A DNA stretch of 64,000 bases from Streptomyces sp. NBC_01255 (lineage in GTDB: Bacteria > Actinomycetota > Actinomycetes > Streptomycetales > Streptomycetaceae), in the NCBI RefSeq assembly GCF_036226445.1, contig NZ_CP108474.1:2914001-2978000 (forward strand), in the 5' to 3' direction. Each line of letters opens with the position of its first letter. Position 1 is the stretch's first letter. The position numbers were made by a program, and so were the translations under genes. The notes under the pieces were generated by a model. It worked only from the letters and a program-made list of their open reading frames with translations, searched no databases and was not told the DNA's origin. This document shows, piece after piece, positions 17,943 through 27,626 of the stretch.

Positions 17943-18595
17943 GAGCCCGAGCCTTTCAGATCGTTCGACGACTCTCCGGCGCCCGCGGGAACCAGCCCGC
18001 GGTCGCGGGCGTAGTCCTCGAGCATGCCGCGCAGCTGGCGGCGGCCCCGGTGCAGTCGGGACATCACCGTACCGATGGGTGTCCCCATGATGTCCGCGAT
18101 CTCCTTGTACGCAAAGCCCTCGACATCCGCGAGATAGACCGCGATGCGGAACTCCTCGGGAATCGCCTGGAGGGCTTCCTTCACGTCGGAGTCGGGAAGG
18201 TGGTCGAGGGCCTGCGACTCGGCGGAGCGCAGACCGGTCGACATGTGCGACTCGGCGCGGGCGAGCTGCCAGTCCTCGATCTCCTCGGCAGCACTGCGCT
18301 GGGGCTCACGCTGCTTCTTGCGGTACGAGTTGATGAAGGTGTTCGTGAGGATGCGGTACAGCCACGCCTTGAGGTTCGTGCCCTCACGGAACTGGTGGAA
18401 GGATCCGTACGCCTTCGCGTAGGTCTCCTGCACCAGGTCCTCCGCGTCCGCGGGGTTGCGCGTCATGCGCAGGGCGGCGGAGTACATCTGGTCGAGGAAT
18501 CCGAGGGCGTCCCGCTCGAAGCGCGCGTTGCGCTCCGCGGTCGTCTCCTCGGGGCCGTCGTCGGTCCCTGTGTCGGTCCCAGTGACCGGACCCAC
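17939..18595 (-). CDS. sigR: ECF sigma factor SigR (thiol-oxidative stress)
   Basis: The short form is 218 residues starting at GTG 18595 (protein begins [14 protein letters not shown]). Region 2 ([46 protein letters not shown]) and region 4 ([35 protein letters not shown]) are intact. It directs transcription of thioredoxin, mycothiol, mycoredoxin and protein-quality genes. The frame extends 55 codons further upstream to ATG 18760, which corresponds exactly in length to the unstable, induced sigma-R-prime isoform known in S. coelicolor. A GGAGGAG lies immediately before GTG 18595, which is close, so the exact short start is not certain. Confidence 0.93.
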   Translation of the reverse strand: MGPVTGTDTGTDDGPEETTAERNARFERDALGFLDQMYSAALRMTRNPADAEDLVQETYAKAYGSFHQFREGTNLKAWLYRILTNTFINSYRKKQREPQRSAAEEIEDWQLARAESHMSTGLRSAESQALDHLPDSDVKEALQAIPEEFRIAVYLADVEGFAYKEIADIMGTPIGTVMSRLHRGRRQLRGMLEDYARDRGLVPAGAGESSNDLKGSGS

Positions 18596-18760
18596 CTCCT
18601 CCAGCGTGGTGGCGAGCCCGAAGGCGGACCCACTCGTTTCGGAGGATAGACGAGGAACCGCTCCGCCCGCCGCCCGAATAGGGGCGATCTTGGGCGCGGG
18701 CAGCACTGTCCAGTCGAGGTCAGCGGCCTGCGCGCGCTCGGGGCAGATGGTCGAACCCAT
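18596..18760 (-). other. N-terminal extension of the SigR-prime isoform
   Basis: 55 in-frame codons from ATG 18760 to the short sigR start. The extension contains [20 protein letters not shown]. In S. coelicolor the longer isoform, made from the SigR-dependent promoter, is degraded rapidly and gives a transient response. The SigR-type promoter at 18805-18830 is placed to make the longer mRNA. Confidence 0.75.
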
Positions 18761-18804
18761 GCGACGGACTCCCTCTTCCTTGCTCTCACACCGACGCTCT
18801 CCAC

Positions 18805-18830
18805 AACAGAGGTCCCCCGCTCAACATTCC
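18805..18830 (-). promoter_or_regulatory. SigR-dependent promoter (sigRp2-like)
   Basis: On the minus strand GGAAT (18826-18830) and GTT (18805-18807) are separated by exactly 18 bases, the SigR consensus. Transcription from here would include the start of the longer SigR isoform and create positive autoregulation. Confidence 0.88.
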
Positions 18831-18847
18831 CGGTACGGGGGCCGGTG

Positions 18848-19489
18848 TCAGCGCAGTGTGACGAGCCACTCGGTGACGCCGTGCACGAGGACGTCGAGGG
18901 CCTCGTCCTGGGTGAGCGGCGCGCGCTTGGGCACGGCGAAGCCGTGGTCGCCGTAGGGCACCTCGACGAGGGAGTGCGGGCCCGCCGGGAACTCCTCGGG
19001 GCGCCCGAAGGGGTCGTTGCCGCCCTGGACGACGAGGGTGGGCAGGCCGGCGCCGAGGAGCTCGTCGGCACGGGAGCGCTCGGGCTTCCCCGGCGGGTGG
19101 AGGGGGAAGCTCAGCGCGAGGACGGCGAGCGCGCCCAGCTCCCGCCCGGTCCGGCAGGCGACCCGGGCGCCGGCGCTGCGGCCGCCCGCGATCACGGGCA
19201 GGCCGGGCTTCGCGAGAGCCGGCCAGAGGCCGCGCCAGCCGGTGTCGAGGGTCTTGGGCGCGGGGGCGACCTTCTTGCCGGCGACCCGCCAGGGCTGCTC
19301 GACGAGGGCCGTGGTCACGCCGTGGGCGGGCAGCGCGCCTGCCAGGGCCCGGAGGTCACGGGCCTCGATCCCGCCGCCGGCGCCGTGGCCGAGGGCGAGG
19401 ACGGCCCACGGCTCCGTCCCCTCGTACCAGGTGATGCGCGCCTCACCGGCGTCGGTGGAAACGGTCTCGTACTGTGTCACGTCGGTCAC
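18848..19489 (-). CDS. Alpha/beta-hydrolase (KANL3/Tex30-like small hydrolase)
   Basis: A 213-residue compact alpha/beta hydrolase. A nucleophile elbow [10 protein letters not shown], an acid in [10 protein letters not shown] and a His in [10 protein letters not shown] form a plausible catalytic triad, and [10 protein letters not shown] gives an oxyanion-hole region. Substrate unknown. It lies upstream of sigR on the same strand; the SigR promoter is located in the gap after its stop, so it is not itself obviously SigR controlled. Confidence 0.83.
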   Translation of the reverse strand: MTDVTQYETVSTDAGEARITWYEGTEPWAVLALGHGAGGGIEARDLRALAGALPAHGVTTALVEQPWRVAGKKVAPAPKTLDTGWRGLWPALAKPGLPVIAGGRSAGARVACRTGRELGALAVLALSFPLHPPGKPERSRADELLGAGLPTLVVQGGNDPFGRPEEFPAGPHSLVEVPYGDHGFAVPKRAPLTQDEALDVLVHGVTEWLVTLR

Positions 19490-19522
19490 GCCTCCATCCT
19501 GCCGTCCGTTCGTCCCGAACGG

Positions 19523-20338
19523 TCAGAAGAGCGTGCCCTCCTCGGGGCCCTCCAGCTCCGTCAGGAGTTCGGGGCCGTTGTTGCGGACGTTGCTGACCGC
19601 CGTCGACACCGGGTAGGCCCGCATCAGCCCCTCCGGCGGGGCGGTGAGCAGCCCGCGCAGCTCGTCCTCGCCGGTGCGCGCCGGGTCGAGCCAGGCGTCC
19701 CACCGGTCCTCCGTCAGCATCAGCGGCATCCGGGGGTGGATGTCGGCGAGCGAGTGCGGCCCCTCGGCCGGGGCCACGCCCAGCGGGCCCGTCTCGGCCT
19801 CGGTGGTGACGATCGAGCAGGTCACCCACCACGCGGAGGGGTGCTCGTCGGGCAGGGTGCGGTCGCGCCAGAACTCGTAGAGACCGGCCATCGCGAAGAC
19901 CGAGCCGTCCGCCGGGGTCACGAAGTACGGCTGCTTCCGCGGCCGCTTCTTCTTCCCCTCGACCTCCAGGTCCCGCTCCCCGGCGGCGGTCACCCATTCG
20001 TAGTAGCCGTCCGCGGGGAGGATGCAGCGGCGGGCGGCGAACGCGCGTTTGAAGGAGGGCTTCTCGTGCACGGTCTCCGCGCGCGCGTTGATCATCCGGG
20101 CGGCGCCCTCGGGCGTCTTCGCCCAGGACGGGACGAGGCCCCACTTCAGCGCGCGCAGCTGGCGAACCGGCCGGCGCGTTTCCGCGTCTTTCAGAGGACG
20201 CTCCAGAACGGCCCAGACCTCTTTGGTGGGTGCCACGTTCCAGTCGGGGGCCAGGGTCTCCTCCGGCTCCCACTTCTCGATCCCGAAGGTGTCGACGAGG
20301 TCCTCGGGCCGCCGACTCGCTGCATACCGTCCGCACAT
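19523..20338 (-). CDS. SRAP/HMCES-family abasic-site DNA-protein crosslinking protein (YedK-like)
   Basis: A 271-residue SOS-response-associated peptidase family protein. It starts MCGRYA, so Cys2 becomes N-terminal after Met removal and can form the thiazolidine crosslink with abasic sites in single-stranded DNA. INARAET and the late HPRMPLML carry the conserved Asn, Glu and His. An insertion rich in Lys and Arg ([12 protein letters not shown]) lies in the middle. It is divergent from the M50-like gene with 49 bases between the starts. Confidence 0.92.
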   Translation of the reverse strand: MCGRYAASRRPEDLVDTFGIEKWEPEETLAPDWNVAPTKEVWAVLERPLKDAETRRPVRQLRALKWGLVPSWAKTPEGAARMINARAETVHEKPSFKRAFAARRCILPADGYYEWVTAAGERDLEVEGKKKRPRKQPYFVTPADGSVFAMAGLYEFWRDRTLPDEHPSAWWVTCSIVTTEAETGPLGVAPAEGPHSLADIHPRMPLMLTEDRWDAWLDPARTGEDELRGLLTAPPEGLMRAYPVSTAVSNVRNNGPELLTELEGPEEGTLF

Positions 20339-20387
20339 ACGTGCCACACTGCCACGATCCCCGACCTCCCGAGGAGCGGCCCGGACC

Positions 20388-21071
20388 ATGGACCTCTTCA
20401 GCCCGAAGGCCGCCCCGGCCGAATGGCTGGTGATCGCCACCGCGGTCGCCGCCCTCGCCGTCACCGTGCCCCGCCGCGTCTGGCTCCTCGCCCGCAACGC
20501 GATCACCATCGCCCACGAGGGCGGCCACGGAATCGTCGCCCTCGCGACCGGCCGCCGCCTCGAAGCGATCCGGCTGCACTCGGACACCAGCGGACTGACC
20601 GTGACCCGCGGCCGCCCGACGGGCATCGGCGTGGTCCTCACCCTGGCCGCCGGATACACGGCCGCCCCGCTGCTGGGCCTCGGCGGCGCCGCCCTGCTCG
20701 GCGCCGGCCTGGTCACCCTGCTCCTCTGGATCGCGACCGGCCTGCTGCTCGCGATGCTGGTGATGGTCCGCAACGCGTACGGGATGCTCACCGTCCTCCT
20801 GACGAGTGCCGCCTTCCTCCTCGTCTCCTGGCTGACCGGCCCGGAGGTCCAGTCGCTGTTCGCCTACGCGGTGGTGTGGTTCCTGCTCCTCGGCGGTGTC
20901 CGCCCGGCCTTCGAGCTCCAGGCGAAACGGCGCCACGGCGGCACTCCCGACTCGGACGCGGACCAGCTCGCGCGCCTCACCCACGTGCACCCGGGGGTGT
21001 GGCTCTTCTTCTTCCACGCGGTCTCGATCTGCGCCCTGATCGGCGGCGGGCGCTGGCTCCTCGGCTTCTGA
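20388..21071 (+). CDS. M50-family membrane metallopeptidase
   Basis: A 227-residue membrane protein with six to seven hydrophobic segments. [11 protein letters not shown] carries the zinc HExxH motif (His43, Glu44, His47) within a membrane helix, as in site-2 proteases and the M50B/SpoIVFB-like group. A third ligand is not obvious. Preceded by GAGGAG about 11 bases upstream. Substrate unknown; Streptomyces proteins of this type are usually annotated only as M50 family. Confidence 0.82.
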   Translation: MDLFSPKAAPAEWLVIATAVAALAVTVPRRVWLLARNAITIAHEGGHGIVALATGRRLEAIRLHSDTSGLTVTRGRPTGIGVVLTLAAGYTAAPLLGLGGAALLGAGLVTLLLWIATGLLLAMLVMVRNAYGMLTVLLTSAAFLLVSWLTGPEVQSLFAYAVVWFLLLGGVRPAFELQAKRRHGGTPDSDADQLARLTHVHPGVWLFFFHAVSICALIGGGRWLLGF

Positions 21072-21091
21072 CTCACCCGTACAGTGATTCC

Positions 21092-22423
21092 ATGACCGCA
21101 GCAGCTTCCGTGCGCCCCGATCCGTCCACCGACCTCTGGCCCGCCCCGTATGCCGGCGGCGCCGTCGACGCGACCGTCACCGTGCCCGGATCGAAGTCGG
21201 TCACCAACCGCGGCCTGGTCCTCGCCGCGCTCGCCGCCGAGCCCGGCTGGCTGCGCCGCCCGCTGCGTTCCCGCGACACCCTCCTGATGGCCGAGGCGCT
21301 GCGTACCCTCGGCGTGAAGATCGAGGAAGGGGTCGGTCCCGACGGCACAGGCGAGGCCTGGCGGATCATCCCGTCCCCGCTGCGCGGCCCGGCCGCCGTC
21401 GACGTCGGCAACGCGGGCACGGTCATGCGCTTCCTGCCGCCCGTCGCGGCGCTCGCCGACGGCGCCGTCCGCTTCGACGGCGACCCCCGCTCCCACGAGC
21501 GTCCGCTGCACGGCGTCATCGACGCCCTGCGCGCGCTCGGCGCCCGCATCGACGACGACGGCCGGGGCGCGCTGCCCCTGACCGTGCACGGCGCCGGGGG
21601 CCTGGACGGCGGCACCGTCGAGATCGACGCCTCCTCTTCCTCGCAGTTCGTCAGCGCCCTGCTGCTCTCCGCGCCCCGCTTCAATCAGGGCGTCGAGGTC
21701 CGGCACGTGGGCACGAAGCTGCCCTCGCTCCCGCACATCCGGATGACGGTCGACATGCTGCGCGCGGTCGGCGCCCAGGTCGACGAGCCGGAGCACGGCG
21801 GCGAGCCGAACGTGTGGCGGGTCGCACCCTCCGCGCTGCGCGGCCGGGACCTGGTCGTCGAGCCCGACCTGTCGAACGCGCAGCCGTTCCTGGCGGCGGC
21901 GCTGGTGACCGGCGGCCGCGTGACCGTCCCGGACTGGCCCGAGCGGACCACCCAGCCCGGTGACGCGCTGCGGCAGATCTTCACCGAGATGGGTGGCTCC
22001 TGCGAGCTGACCGAGGCCGGTCTGACCTTCACCGGTACGGGCCGGATCCACGGCATCGACGTGGACCTCGGCGAGGTCGGGGAGCTGACCCCCGGCATCG
22101 CGGCGGTCGCGGCACTCGCCGACTCCCCCTCCACCCTGCGCGGGGTCGCCCACCTGCGGCTCCACGAGACGGACCGGCTGGCGGCCCTGACCAAGGAGAT
22201 CAACGAGCTGGGCGGCGATGTGACGGAGACCGAGGACGGTCTGCACATCCGCCCGCGCCCGCTGCACGGCGGCGTCTTCCACACGTACCACGACCACCGC
22301 ATGGCGACGGCGGGCGCGATCATCGGCCTGGCGGTCGAGGGCGTGGAGATCGAGGACGTGGCGACGACGGCGAAGACCTTGCCGGACTTCCCGAGGATGT
22401 GGACCGAAATGCTCGGGGTCTGA
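21092..22423 (+). CDS. aroA: 3-phosphoshikimate 1-carboxyvinyltransferase (EPSP synthase)
   Basis: A 443-residue enzyme joining shikimate-3-phosphate and phosphoenolpyruvate in aromatic amino-acid synthesis. Signatures: PGSKSVTNR at the N-terminus, [33 protein letters not shown] and YHDHRMATA. It starts 20 bases after the M50 gene and ends 3 bases before rsgA, so the three form a likely operon. The SD sequence is weak. Confidence 0.96.
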   Translation: MTAAASVRPDPSTDLWPAPYAGGAVDATVTVPGSKSVTNRGLVLAALAAEPGWLRRPLRSRDTLLMAEALRTLGVKIEEGVGPDGTGEAWRIIPSPLRGPAAVDVGNAGTVMRFLPPVAALADGAVRFDGDPRSHERPLHGVIDALRALGARIDDDGRGALPLTVHGAGGLDGGTVEIDASSSSQFVSALLLSAPRFNQGVEVRHVGTKLPSLPHIRMTVDMLRAVGAQVDEPEHGGEPNVWRVAPSALRGRDLVVEPDLSNAQPFLAAALVTGGRVTVPDWPERTTQPGDALRQIFTEMGGSCELTEAGLTFTGTGRIHGIDVDLGEVGELTPGIAAVAALADSPSTLRGVAHLRLHETDRLAALTKEINELGGDVTETEDGLHIRPRPLHGGVFHTYHDHRMATAGAIIGLAVEGVEIEDVATTAKTLPDFPRMWTEMLGV

Positions 22424-22426
22424 GCC

Positions 22427-23440
22427 ATGCGTCGCTACGGCAAGAACACCGACGAGGACGACATCCGCCAGCGGCCCAACCGCAAGGGCACCCGTCCCCG
22501 TACGTCCATCCGCCCGAAGCACGAGGACGCCGTCGAGGGCATGGTCCTCACCGTCGACCGGGGCCGGCTGACGTGCCTGGTCGACGACCGGATCGTGACG
22601 GCGATGAAGGCCCGCGAGCTGGGCCGCAAGGCCGCCGTGGTCGGCGACCGGGTCCAGATCGTCGGCGACCTCACCGGCGAGAAGGACACCCTGGCCCGGA
22701 TCGTCCGGATCGGCGAGCGCAGCTCGGTGCTCCGGCGCACGGCCGACGACGACGACCCGTTCGAGCGGGTGGTCGTCGCCAACGCCGACCAGCTGGCGAT
22801 CGTCACCGCGCTCGCCGACCCCGAGCCGCGCCCCCGGCTGATCGACCGCTGTCTGGTCGCCGCGTACGACGGCGGGCTCTCCCCTCTCCTCGTCCTGACC
22901 AAGTCGGACCTGGCGTCGCCGGACGAGCTCCTGGAGATGTACGGGGCGCTCGGCGTCCCGCACGTGGTCACCACCCGCGACGAGTTCGTCGACGGCGTCG
23001 CCGCCGATCGGGTCCACGAGCACCTCAAGGGCCGCACGACCGCCTTCGTCGGGCACTCGGGTGTCGGCAAGACGACGCTGGTCAACGCCCTGGTCCCGGC
23101 GGACCGGCGGCGGACCACGGGTGTGGTCAACGCGGTCACGGGCCGCGGCCGGCACACGACGACCTCGGCGCTCGCCCTGCCGCTCGACGACAAGGAGGGC
23201 GGCTGGGTCATCGACACGCCCGGCGTGCGCTCCTTCGGACTGCACCACGTCGACCCGTCCCGGGTGATCCTCGCCTTCCCCGACCTCGTGCCGGGGACGG
23301 AGAACTGCCCGCGCGCGTGCAGCCACGACGAGCCGGACTGCGCGCTCGACGCCTTCGTGGCGGAGGGGCACGCGGACCCCGCGCGGCTCTACTCGCTGCG
23401 GCGGCTGCTCTCGACCCGCGAACGACGCGAGGGCGACTGA
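22427..23440 (+). CDS. rsgA: Ribosome small-subunit-dependent GTPase RsgA
   Basis: A 337-residue circularly permuted GTPase: OB-fold (residues about 35-105), then NKxD-type TKSD (158-161), P-loop GHSGVGKTT (209-217), and IDTPGVRSFG. The C-terminal zinc site is CPRACSHDEPDC. It acts in 30S ribosome maturation. It follows aroA by three bases, a conserved actinomycete pairing. Confidence 0.95.
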   Translation: MRRYGKNTDEDDIRQRPNRKGTRPRTSIRPKHEDAVEGMVLTVDRGRLTCLVDDRIVTAMKARELGRKAAVVGDRVQIVGDLTGEKDTLARIVRIGERSSVLRRTADDDDPFERVVVANADQLAIVTALADPEPRPRLIDRCLVAAYDGGLSPLLVLTKSDLASPDELLEMYGALGVPHVVTTRDEFVDGVAADRVHEHLKGRTTAFVGHSGVGKTTLVNALVPADRRRTTGVVNAVTGRGRHTTTSALALPLDDKEGGWVIDTPGVRSFGLHHVDPSRVILAFPDLVPGTENCPRACSHDEPDCALDAFVAEGHADPARLYSLRRLLSTRERREGD

Positions 23441-23453
23441 CCCGTCGGCGTTT

Positions 23454-23465
23454 ACGGTCGACCGT
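23454..23465. promoter_or_regulatory. Palindromic operator candidate before the SMR gene
   Basis: ACGGTCGACCGT is a perfect 12-bp palindrome, followed about 13 bases later by CATAAT, a good -10 element. It therefore overlaps the -35 region of the SMR gene promoter. The TetR protein encoded opposite is the natural candidate to bind it. The match is suggestive only. Confidence 0.45.
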
Positions 23466-23532
23466 CACCGGTAAGGGCATAATCGCACCAAGTGCGACGA
23501 AGCAGTCACCGACGGCGTGGGAGGCACTGACG

Positions 23533-23856
23533 ATGGCGTGGCTGCTGGTGGTGGTGGCCGGTGTCCTGGAGACGGGTTTCGCGGTCTGCCTGAAGCTCTC
23601 GCACGGGTTCACCCGGCTCTGGCCGACGATCGCCTTCGCGGCCTTCGCCCTGGGCAGCTTCGGACTGCTCACCCTCGCGCTGCGGAAGCTGGACGTGGGT
23701 CCGGCGTACGCGGTGTGGACGGGGATCGGCGCGGCCGGGACGGCGATCTACGGAATGGTCTTCCTCGGGGACGTCGTCTCCACCCTCAAGATCATCTCGA
23801 TCACGCTGGTCATCGCGGGGGTCATCGGACTCCAGCTCTCCGGCTCCTCGCACTGA
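23533..23856 (+). CDS. SMR-family exporter (SugE/Gdx-like)
   Basis: A 107-residue four-helix membrane protein with the membrane glutamate Glu13 (AGVLETGFAVCLK) and the signature [16 protein letters not shown]. The GF-x5-K pattern around the glutamate fits the guanidinium-exporter (Gdx/SugE) branch better than the EmrE multidrug branch. It works as a dual-topology dimer; no second SMR subunit is encoded nearby. The last 108 bases overlap the TetR gene in antisense. Confidence 0.87.
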   Translation: MAWLLVVVAGVLETGFAVCLKLSHGFTRLWPTIAFAAFALGSFGLLTLALRKLDVGPAYAVWTGIGAAGTAIYGMVFLGDVVSTLKIISITLVIAGVIGLQLSGSSH

Positions 23857-24410
23857 TCCGCCGGGCCACCGGACGACACAGCGCGGCCGGTCGGTAGCGG
23901 CGGCGCCACGACGTGGCTGAGGGCCAGCCGGACGGCCAGCTCGCAGCCGGCCGCCCACCGCTCGCCCGCGCAGGCCGCGGTCGCCGCGACCAGCTCGCCC
24001 GGCGCGGGCGGCCCTTCGTCGGCGCGCCGCTGGGCGGGTACGGGGGCGGGGCGCGCGCCCGGCCGGACGGGCCGGGGCACGGGCAGCCGCTCGTTCCAGG
24101 CGCCGGTGAGCAGGGCCCGCAGTATCGGGCGGGCGGCCGCCCGGGCGACGGTCCACTCGGCGACGGCGACGAGGTTCCGCTCGACCGGGTCCGGGGCACC
24201 GAGCAGCCCCCGGACGCCCTGGAGATAGGCGTCGGCCTCCCGGCGCACGAGGGCGCGGGCGAGCCCCTCCTTGCTGCCGAACTCGTTGTAGAGGGACTGC
24301 CGGGACACCCGGGCGGCGGTGGCGAGGTCGACCATCCGGACGGCGGACCAGGACCGGTCGGCGAGCGCGGCGAGCGCGGCGTCGAGCAGGGCCTCGCGGG
24401 CAGTCGGCAT
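23748..24410 (-). CDS. TetR-family transcriptional regulator
   Basis: 220 residues with a TetR helix-turn-helix ([40 protein letters not shown]). A ligand domain follows to about residue 175, where [17 protein letters not shown] ends the recognisable part. The last 36 codons run antisense through the SMR gene and have no family-like character, so the reading frame may have lost its normal stop. It is convergent with the SMR exporter and may repress it. Confidence 0.82.
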   Translation of the reverse strand: MPTAREALLDAALAALADRSWSAVRMVDLATAARVSRQSLYNEFGSKEGLARALVRREADAYLQGVRGLLGAPDPVERNLVAVAEWTVARAAARPILRALLTGAWNERLPVPRPVRPGARPAPVPAQRRADEGPPAPGELVAATAACAGERWAAGCELAVRLALSHVVAPPLPTGRAVSSGGPADQCEEPESWSPMTPAMTSVIEMILRVETTSPRKTIP

Positions 24411-24575
24411 CCTCGCCTCCCCGGACCGACCGAAACGTTTCCGTGCTCAGCGTCGACAGGGGCCCCCGCGCTGTCAAGGGGTCACCGCAGGAGCACCGCA
24501 CCGTCGGGAGCCCGCCACCGAAGGCCCCGTGGACGGTTCGCCGCGCGGGGATCACCCGGGGATAGAGTGCCGACC

Positions 24576-25385
24576 ATGGCCGATTACCACGATGATCTGC
24601 GTCTCGCCCACGTCCTCGCGGATGCCGCCGACGCGGCCACCATGGACCGATTCCAGGCGCTCGACCTCAAGGTCGAGACGAAGCCGGACATGACCCCGGT
24701 GAGCGAGGCCGACAAGGCCGCGGAGGAGCTGATCCGCGGCCAGCTCCAGCGCGCCAGGCCGCGTGACGCGATCCTGGGCGAGGAGTACGGCGTGGAGGGC
24801 TCGGGCCCGCGCCGCTGGGTGATCGACCCGATCGACGGCACCAAGAACTACGTGCGCGGAGTGCCCGTCTGGGCGACCCTGATCGCGCTGATGGAGGCCG
24901 GCGAGACCGGCTTCCAGCCGGTGGTGGGCGTGGTGTCGGCCCCGGCGCTCGGCCGCCGCTGGTGGGCGGCGAAGGGCCTGGGGGCGTACACGGGCCGCAG
25001 CCTGGCCTCGGCGACCCGGCTCGGGGTGTCGAAGGTGGCCACCCTGGAGGACGCCTCCTTCGCGTACTCCTCGATCAGCGGCTGGGAGGAGCAGGGGCGG
25101 CTCGACGGCTTCCTCGACCTCACGCGCGCGTGCTGGCGGACGCGCGCGTACGGCGACTTCTGGCCGTACATGATGGTCGCCGAGGGCTCCGTGGACATCT
25201 GCGCCGAGCCGGAGCTGTCCCTGTGGGACATGGCGGCGGTGGCGATCGTCGTCCAGGAGGCGGGCGGCACGTACACGGGCCTGGACGGCCGGCACGGCCC
25301 GCACAGCGGCAACGCGGCGGCGTCCAACGGCCTGCTCCACGGCGAGCTGCTGAGCTACCTGAACCAGGAGAACGCGGAGGCCTGA
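24576..25385 (+). CDS. hisN: Histidinol-phosphatase (inositol-monophosphatase fold)
   Basis: A 269-residue HisN-type phosphatase for the penultimate step of histidine synthesis. Metal and active-site motifs: ILGEEYG (Glu69-70), [11 protein letters not shown] (Asp84, Asp87) and [16 protein letters not shown]. Divergent from the TetR gene with 165 bases between the starts. The histidinol-phosphate specificity is inferred from the closely conserved Streptomyces context; inositol phosphatase activity is possible. Confidence 0.88.
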   Translation: MADYHDDLRLAHVLADAADAATMDRFQALDLKVETKPDMTPVSEADKAAEELIRGQLQRARPRDAILGEEYGVEGSGPRRWVIDPIDGTKNYVRGVPVWATLIALMEAGETGFQPVVGVVSAPALGRRWWAAKGLGAYTGRSLASATRLGVSKVATLEDASFAYSSISGWEEQGRLDGFLDLTRACWRTRAYGDFWPYMMVAEGSVDICAEPELSLWDMAAVAIVVQEAGGTYTGLDGRHGPHSGNAAASNGLLHGELLSYLNQENAEA

Positions 25386-25551
25386 GCACACGGGAGGGAC
25401 GAGAGGGCCCGAGCGCCGTCGTCACTCCCCGGGGGCGCCTCGCGCGCCCCCTTGTCGGGCCCCTCCCCCGGTGTCACCCTGAGAGTCCCCCCACTTGTGA
25501 ACTTGTGAATTCCTTCTCTTTGAAGGGTTCACGAAGGAGGTGGCTCCGCCC

Positions 25552-25944
25552 ATGCTCGTCCGTGACGCCATGAGCACGGTGGTCCTCACCATCGGCCCCG
25601 CCCACACCCTCCGACAGGCAGCCCGGCTGATGTCGGCGCGCCGCGTCGGCGCGGCCGTCGTCCTCGACTCCGACGCCGGCGGACTCGGCATCCTCACCGA
25701 GCGCGACATCCTCAACTCCCTCGCCCGGGACCAGGACCCCGACGTGGAGACCGCGGGCTCCCACACCACCCACGACGTCGTCTTCGCCGCGCCCACCTGG
25801 ACCCTGGCGGAGGCGGCCGAGGCGATGACGCACGGCGGCTTCCGTCACCTCGTCGTCCTCGACGACCGGGGACCCGTCGGCATCGTCTCCGTACGGGACA
25901 TCATCCGCTGCTGGATCCCGGTGCACAGCGTCGCCGGCCGATGA
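25552..25944 (+). CDS. CBS-domain pair protein
   Basis: A 130-residue protein made of one CBS pair (residues about 4-60 and 70-125; GILTERDIL and GIVSVRDIIR close each). Such stand-alone pairs bind adenosine nucleotides and regulate partners. ATG 25552 is chosen with a strong AAGGAGG 11 bases upstream; a GTG at 25540 overlaps that site and is unlikely. The leader (25480-25535) contains a doubled ACTTGTGAA and a GTGAA...TTCAC dyad, unusually AT-rich for this genome. A terminator follows. Confidence 0.85.
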   Translation: MLVRDAMSTVVLTIGPAHTLRQAARLMSARRVGAAVVLDSDAGGLGILTERDILNSLARDQDPDVETAGSHTTHDVVFAAPTWTLAEAAEAMTHGGFRHLVVLDDRGPVGIVSVRDIIRCWIPVHSVAGR

Positions 25945-25950
25945 ACGAGA

Positions 25951-25982
25951 CCGGGCCGGACTCCGTGCGGAGTCCGGCCCGG
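25951..25982. terminator. Bidirectional terminator between the CBS gene and catalase
   Basis: A perfect 15-bp stem (25951-25965 with 25968-25982) lies between the convergent stops of the CBS protein (25944) and catalase (26005). Confidence 0.8.
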
Positions 25983-26004
25983 CCCTTACCTACGACAAGC
26001 GCCC

Positions 26005-27456
26005 TCAGCCACGCAGGGCCTGGACCGCGGCGTCGAGCCGCTTGCCGAAGTCACCGTCCGCCTGGCGGAAGTTGCCGATCGCCCGCTCGGCGATGTCGTC
26101 CCGCGAGACCTTGGCGATGAAGCCCGCCAGGTTATCGACGAGACGGCCCTTCTCGTCCTCCGACATCAGGCGGTAGAGGTTGCCCGCCTGGACGAAGTCG
26201 CTGTCCTCGGCGTGCGAGGGGGCGGCGTGGTCACCGGTGAGGCCGGTGACGGGGAGCGGCTGCCAGAGCGGCCGGTCCGTCTGGTGCGGGCCGCCGAAGC
26301 TGTTCGGCTCGTAGTTCTTCGCGCCCTTGTGGCGGCCGTCGTAGAGGTGGCCGTCGCGGGAGTTGGTGCGCGCCTCGGTGGCGTGCGGGCGGTTCACCGG
26401 CAGGTGGTCGGCGTTGATGCCGACGCGGTAGCGGTGGGCGTCGCCGTAGGCGAAGAGACGGCCCTGGAGCATCTTGTCCGGGGACGGGCCGATGCCGGGC
26501 ACGAAGTGCGCCGGGCTGAAGATCGACTGCTCGACCTCGGCGAAGACGTTCTCCGGGTTGCGGTTGAGCTCCAGCTTGCCGATCTCGATCGGCGGGTAGT
26601 CCTCGTGCGGCCACACCTTGGTGAGGTCGAACGGGTTGAAGCGGTACTCGGCCGCCTCGGCCGCGGGCATGATCTGCACCTGCACGGTCCAGGTCGGGAA
26701 GTCGCCGCGCTCGATGGACTCGCGCAGGTCGCGCTGGTGCGAGTCCGGGTCCTCACCGGCGAGGCGGTTGGCCTCGGCCTGGGTGAGGTTCTTGATGCCC
26801 TGGTCGGTCTTGAAGTGGTACTTGACCCAGAAGACCTCGCCGGCCTCGTTGTTCCACTGGAACGTGTGCGAGCCGTAGCCGTTCATGTGGCGGTACGAGG
26901 CGGGGATGCCGCGGTCGCCGAACAGCCAGGTGACCTGGTGGGTCGACTCCGGGGAGAGGCCCCAGAAGTCCCAGACGTTGTCCGCCTCCTGCGAGCCCGA
27001 GTACGGGTCGCGCTTCTGGGTGTGGATGAAGTCGGGGAACTTGATGGCGTCCTTGATGAAGAACACCGGGGTGTTGTTGCCGACGAGGTCGTAGTTGCCC
27101 TCTTCGGTGTAGAACTTCAGCGCCCAGCCGCGGGGGTCGCGGACCGCGTCGGCCGCACCGAGGTTGCCCGCGACGGTGGAGAAGCGCAGGAACGTCTCGG
27201 TCTCCTTGCCGACCTCGGAGAGGAACGCGGCACGCGTCCACTGCGAGACGTCACGGGTGAGCGTGAAGGTGCCGTAGGCGCCCGCACCGCGCGCGTGGAC
27301 CACGCGCTCCGGGATGCGCTCACGGTTGAAGTGGGCGAGCTTCTCCAGGAGGAGCTGGTCCTGTACGAGGACCGGTCCGCCGACGCCCGCCGTCTCGCTG
27401 TTCTGGTTGTCGGCGACCGGCGCGCCGGCCTCCGTGGTGAGCGGTCCCTGCGTCAC
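26005..27456 (-). CDS. katA: Monofunctional haem catalase
   Basis: A 483-residue small-subunit catalase that disproportionates hydrogen peroxide. The distal His54 ([10 protein letters not shown]), Asn127 ([10 protein letters not shown]) and proximal haem ligand Tyr337 ([12 protein letters not shown]) are all present. No signal peptide, so cytoplasmic. It is divergent from a Fur-family repressor gene, with a palindrome inside its promoter spacer. The arrangement matches the known CatR-controlled vegetative catalase of Streptomyces; the symbol is by analogy. Confidence 0.95.
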   Translation of the reverse strand: MTQGPLTTEAGAPVADNQNSETAGVGGPVLVQDQLLLEKLAHFNRERIPERVVHARGAGAYGTFTLTRDVSQWTRAAFLSEVGKETETFLRFSTVAGNLGAADAVRDPRGWALKFYTEEGNYDLVGNNTPVFFIKDAIKFPDFIHTQKRDPYSGSQEADNVWDFWGLSPESTHQVTWLFGDRGIPASYRHMNGYGSHTFQWNNEAGEVFWVKYHFKTDQGIKNLTQAEANRLAGEDPDSHQRDLRESIERGDFPTWTVQVQIMPAAEAAEYRFNPFDLTKVWPHEDYPPIEIGKLELNRNPENVFAEVEQSIFSPAHFVPGIGPSPDKMLQGRLFAYGDAHRYRVGINADHLPVNRPHATEARTNSRDGHLYDGRHKGAKNYEPNSFGGPHQTDRPLWQPLPVTGLTGDHAAPSHAEDSDFVQAGNLYRLMSEDEKGRLVDNLAGFIAKVSRDDIAERAIGNFRQADGDFGKRLDAAVQALRG

Positions 27457-27537
27457 GTGCGCCTCCTGCGTGATGTCCTGCGAGTCCTGTCCGTCGGCCC
27501 GGCCCCTTCTCCGGGACCTTGGCCAATGCCGGTTTTG

Positions 27538-27565
27538 ATCCTACAATAGACATTGTCTAAGTCAA
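27538..27565 (-). promoter_or_regulatory. Catalase promoter with embedded CatR/Fur-type operator
   Basis: On the minus strand TTGACT (27560-27565) and TAGGAT (27538-27543) are 16 bases apart, a good housekeeping promoter. The spacer contains the perfect 13-base dyad TAGACATTGTCTA (27547-27559, written on the plus strand). A repressor bound there would block polymerase directly. The gene for the expected repressor starts 62 bases away on the other strand, so the site may also autoregulate it. Confidence 0.85.
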
Positions 27566-27626
27566 GCAGGCTTCCAAAGTCACACCCGTTCAGGATCAGG
27601 TTCCCCCGACTGTTAGGCTGGCGCCC

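Noticed and set aside
18845..21091. Very long open frame running into aroA
   Set aside because: High-GC sequence leaves non-coding frames open; the reverse strand here carries clear hydrolase and SRAP genes, and aroA has its own family N-terminus at 21092.
23441..23532. Guanidine riboswitch before the SugE/Gdx-like gene
   Set aside because: I looked for ykkC and mini-ykkC (paired ACGR loops) elements and saw none; the leader is only about 50 bases.
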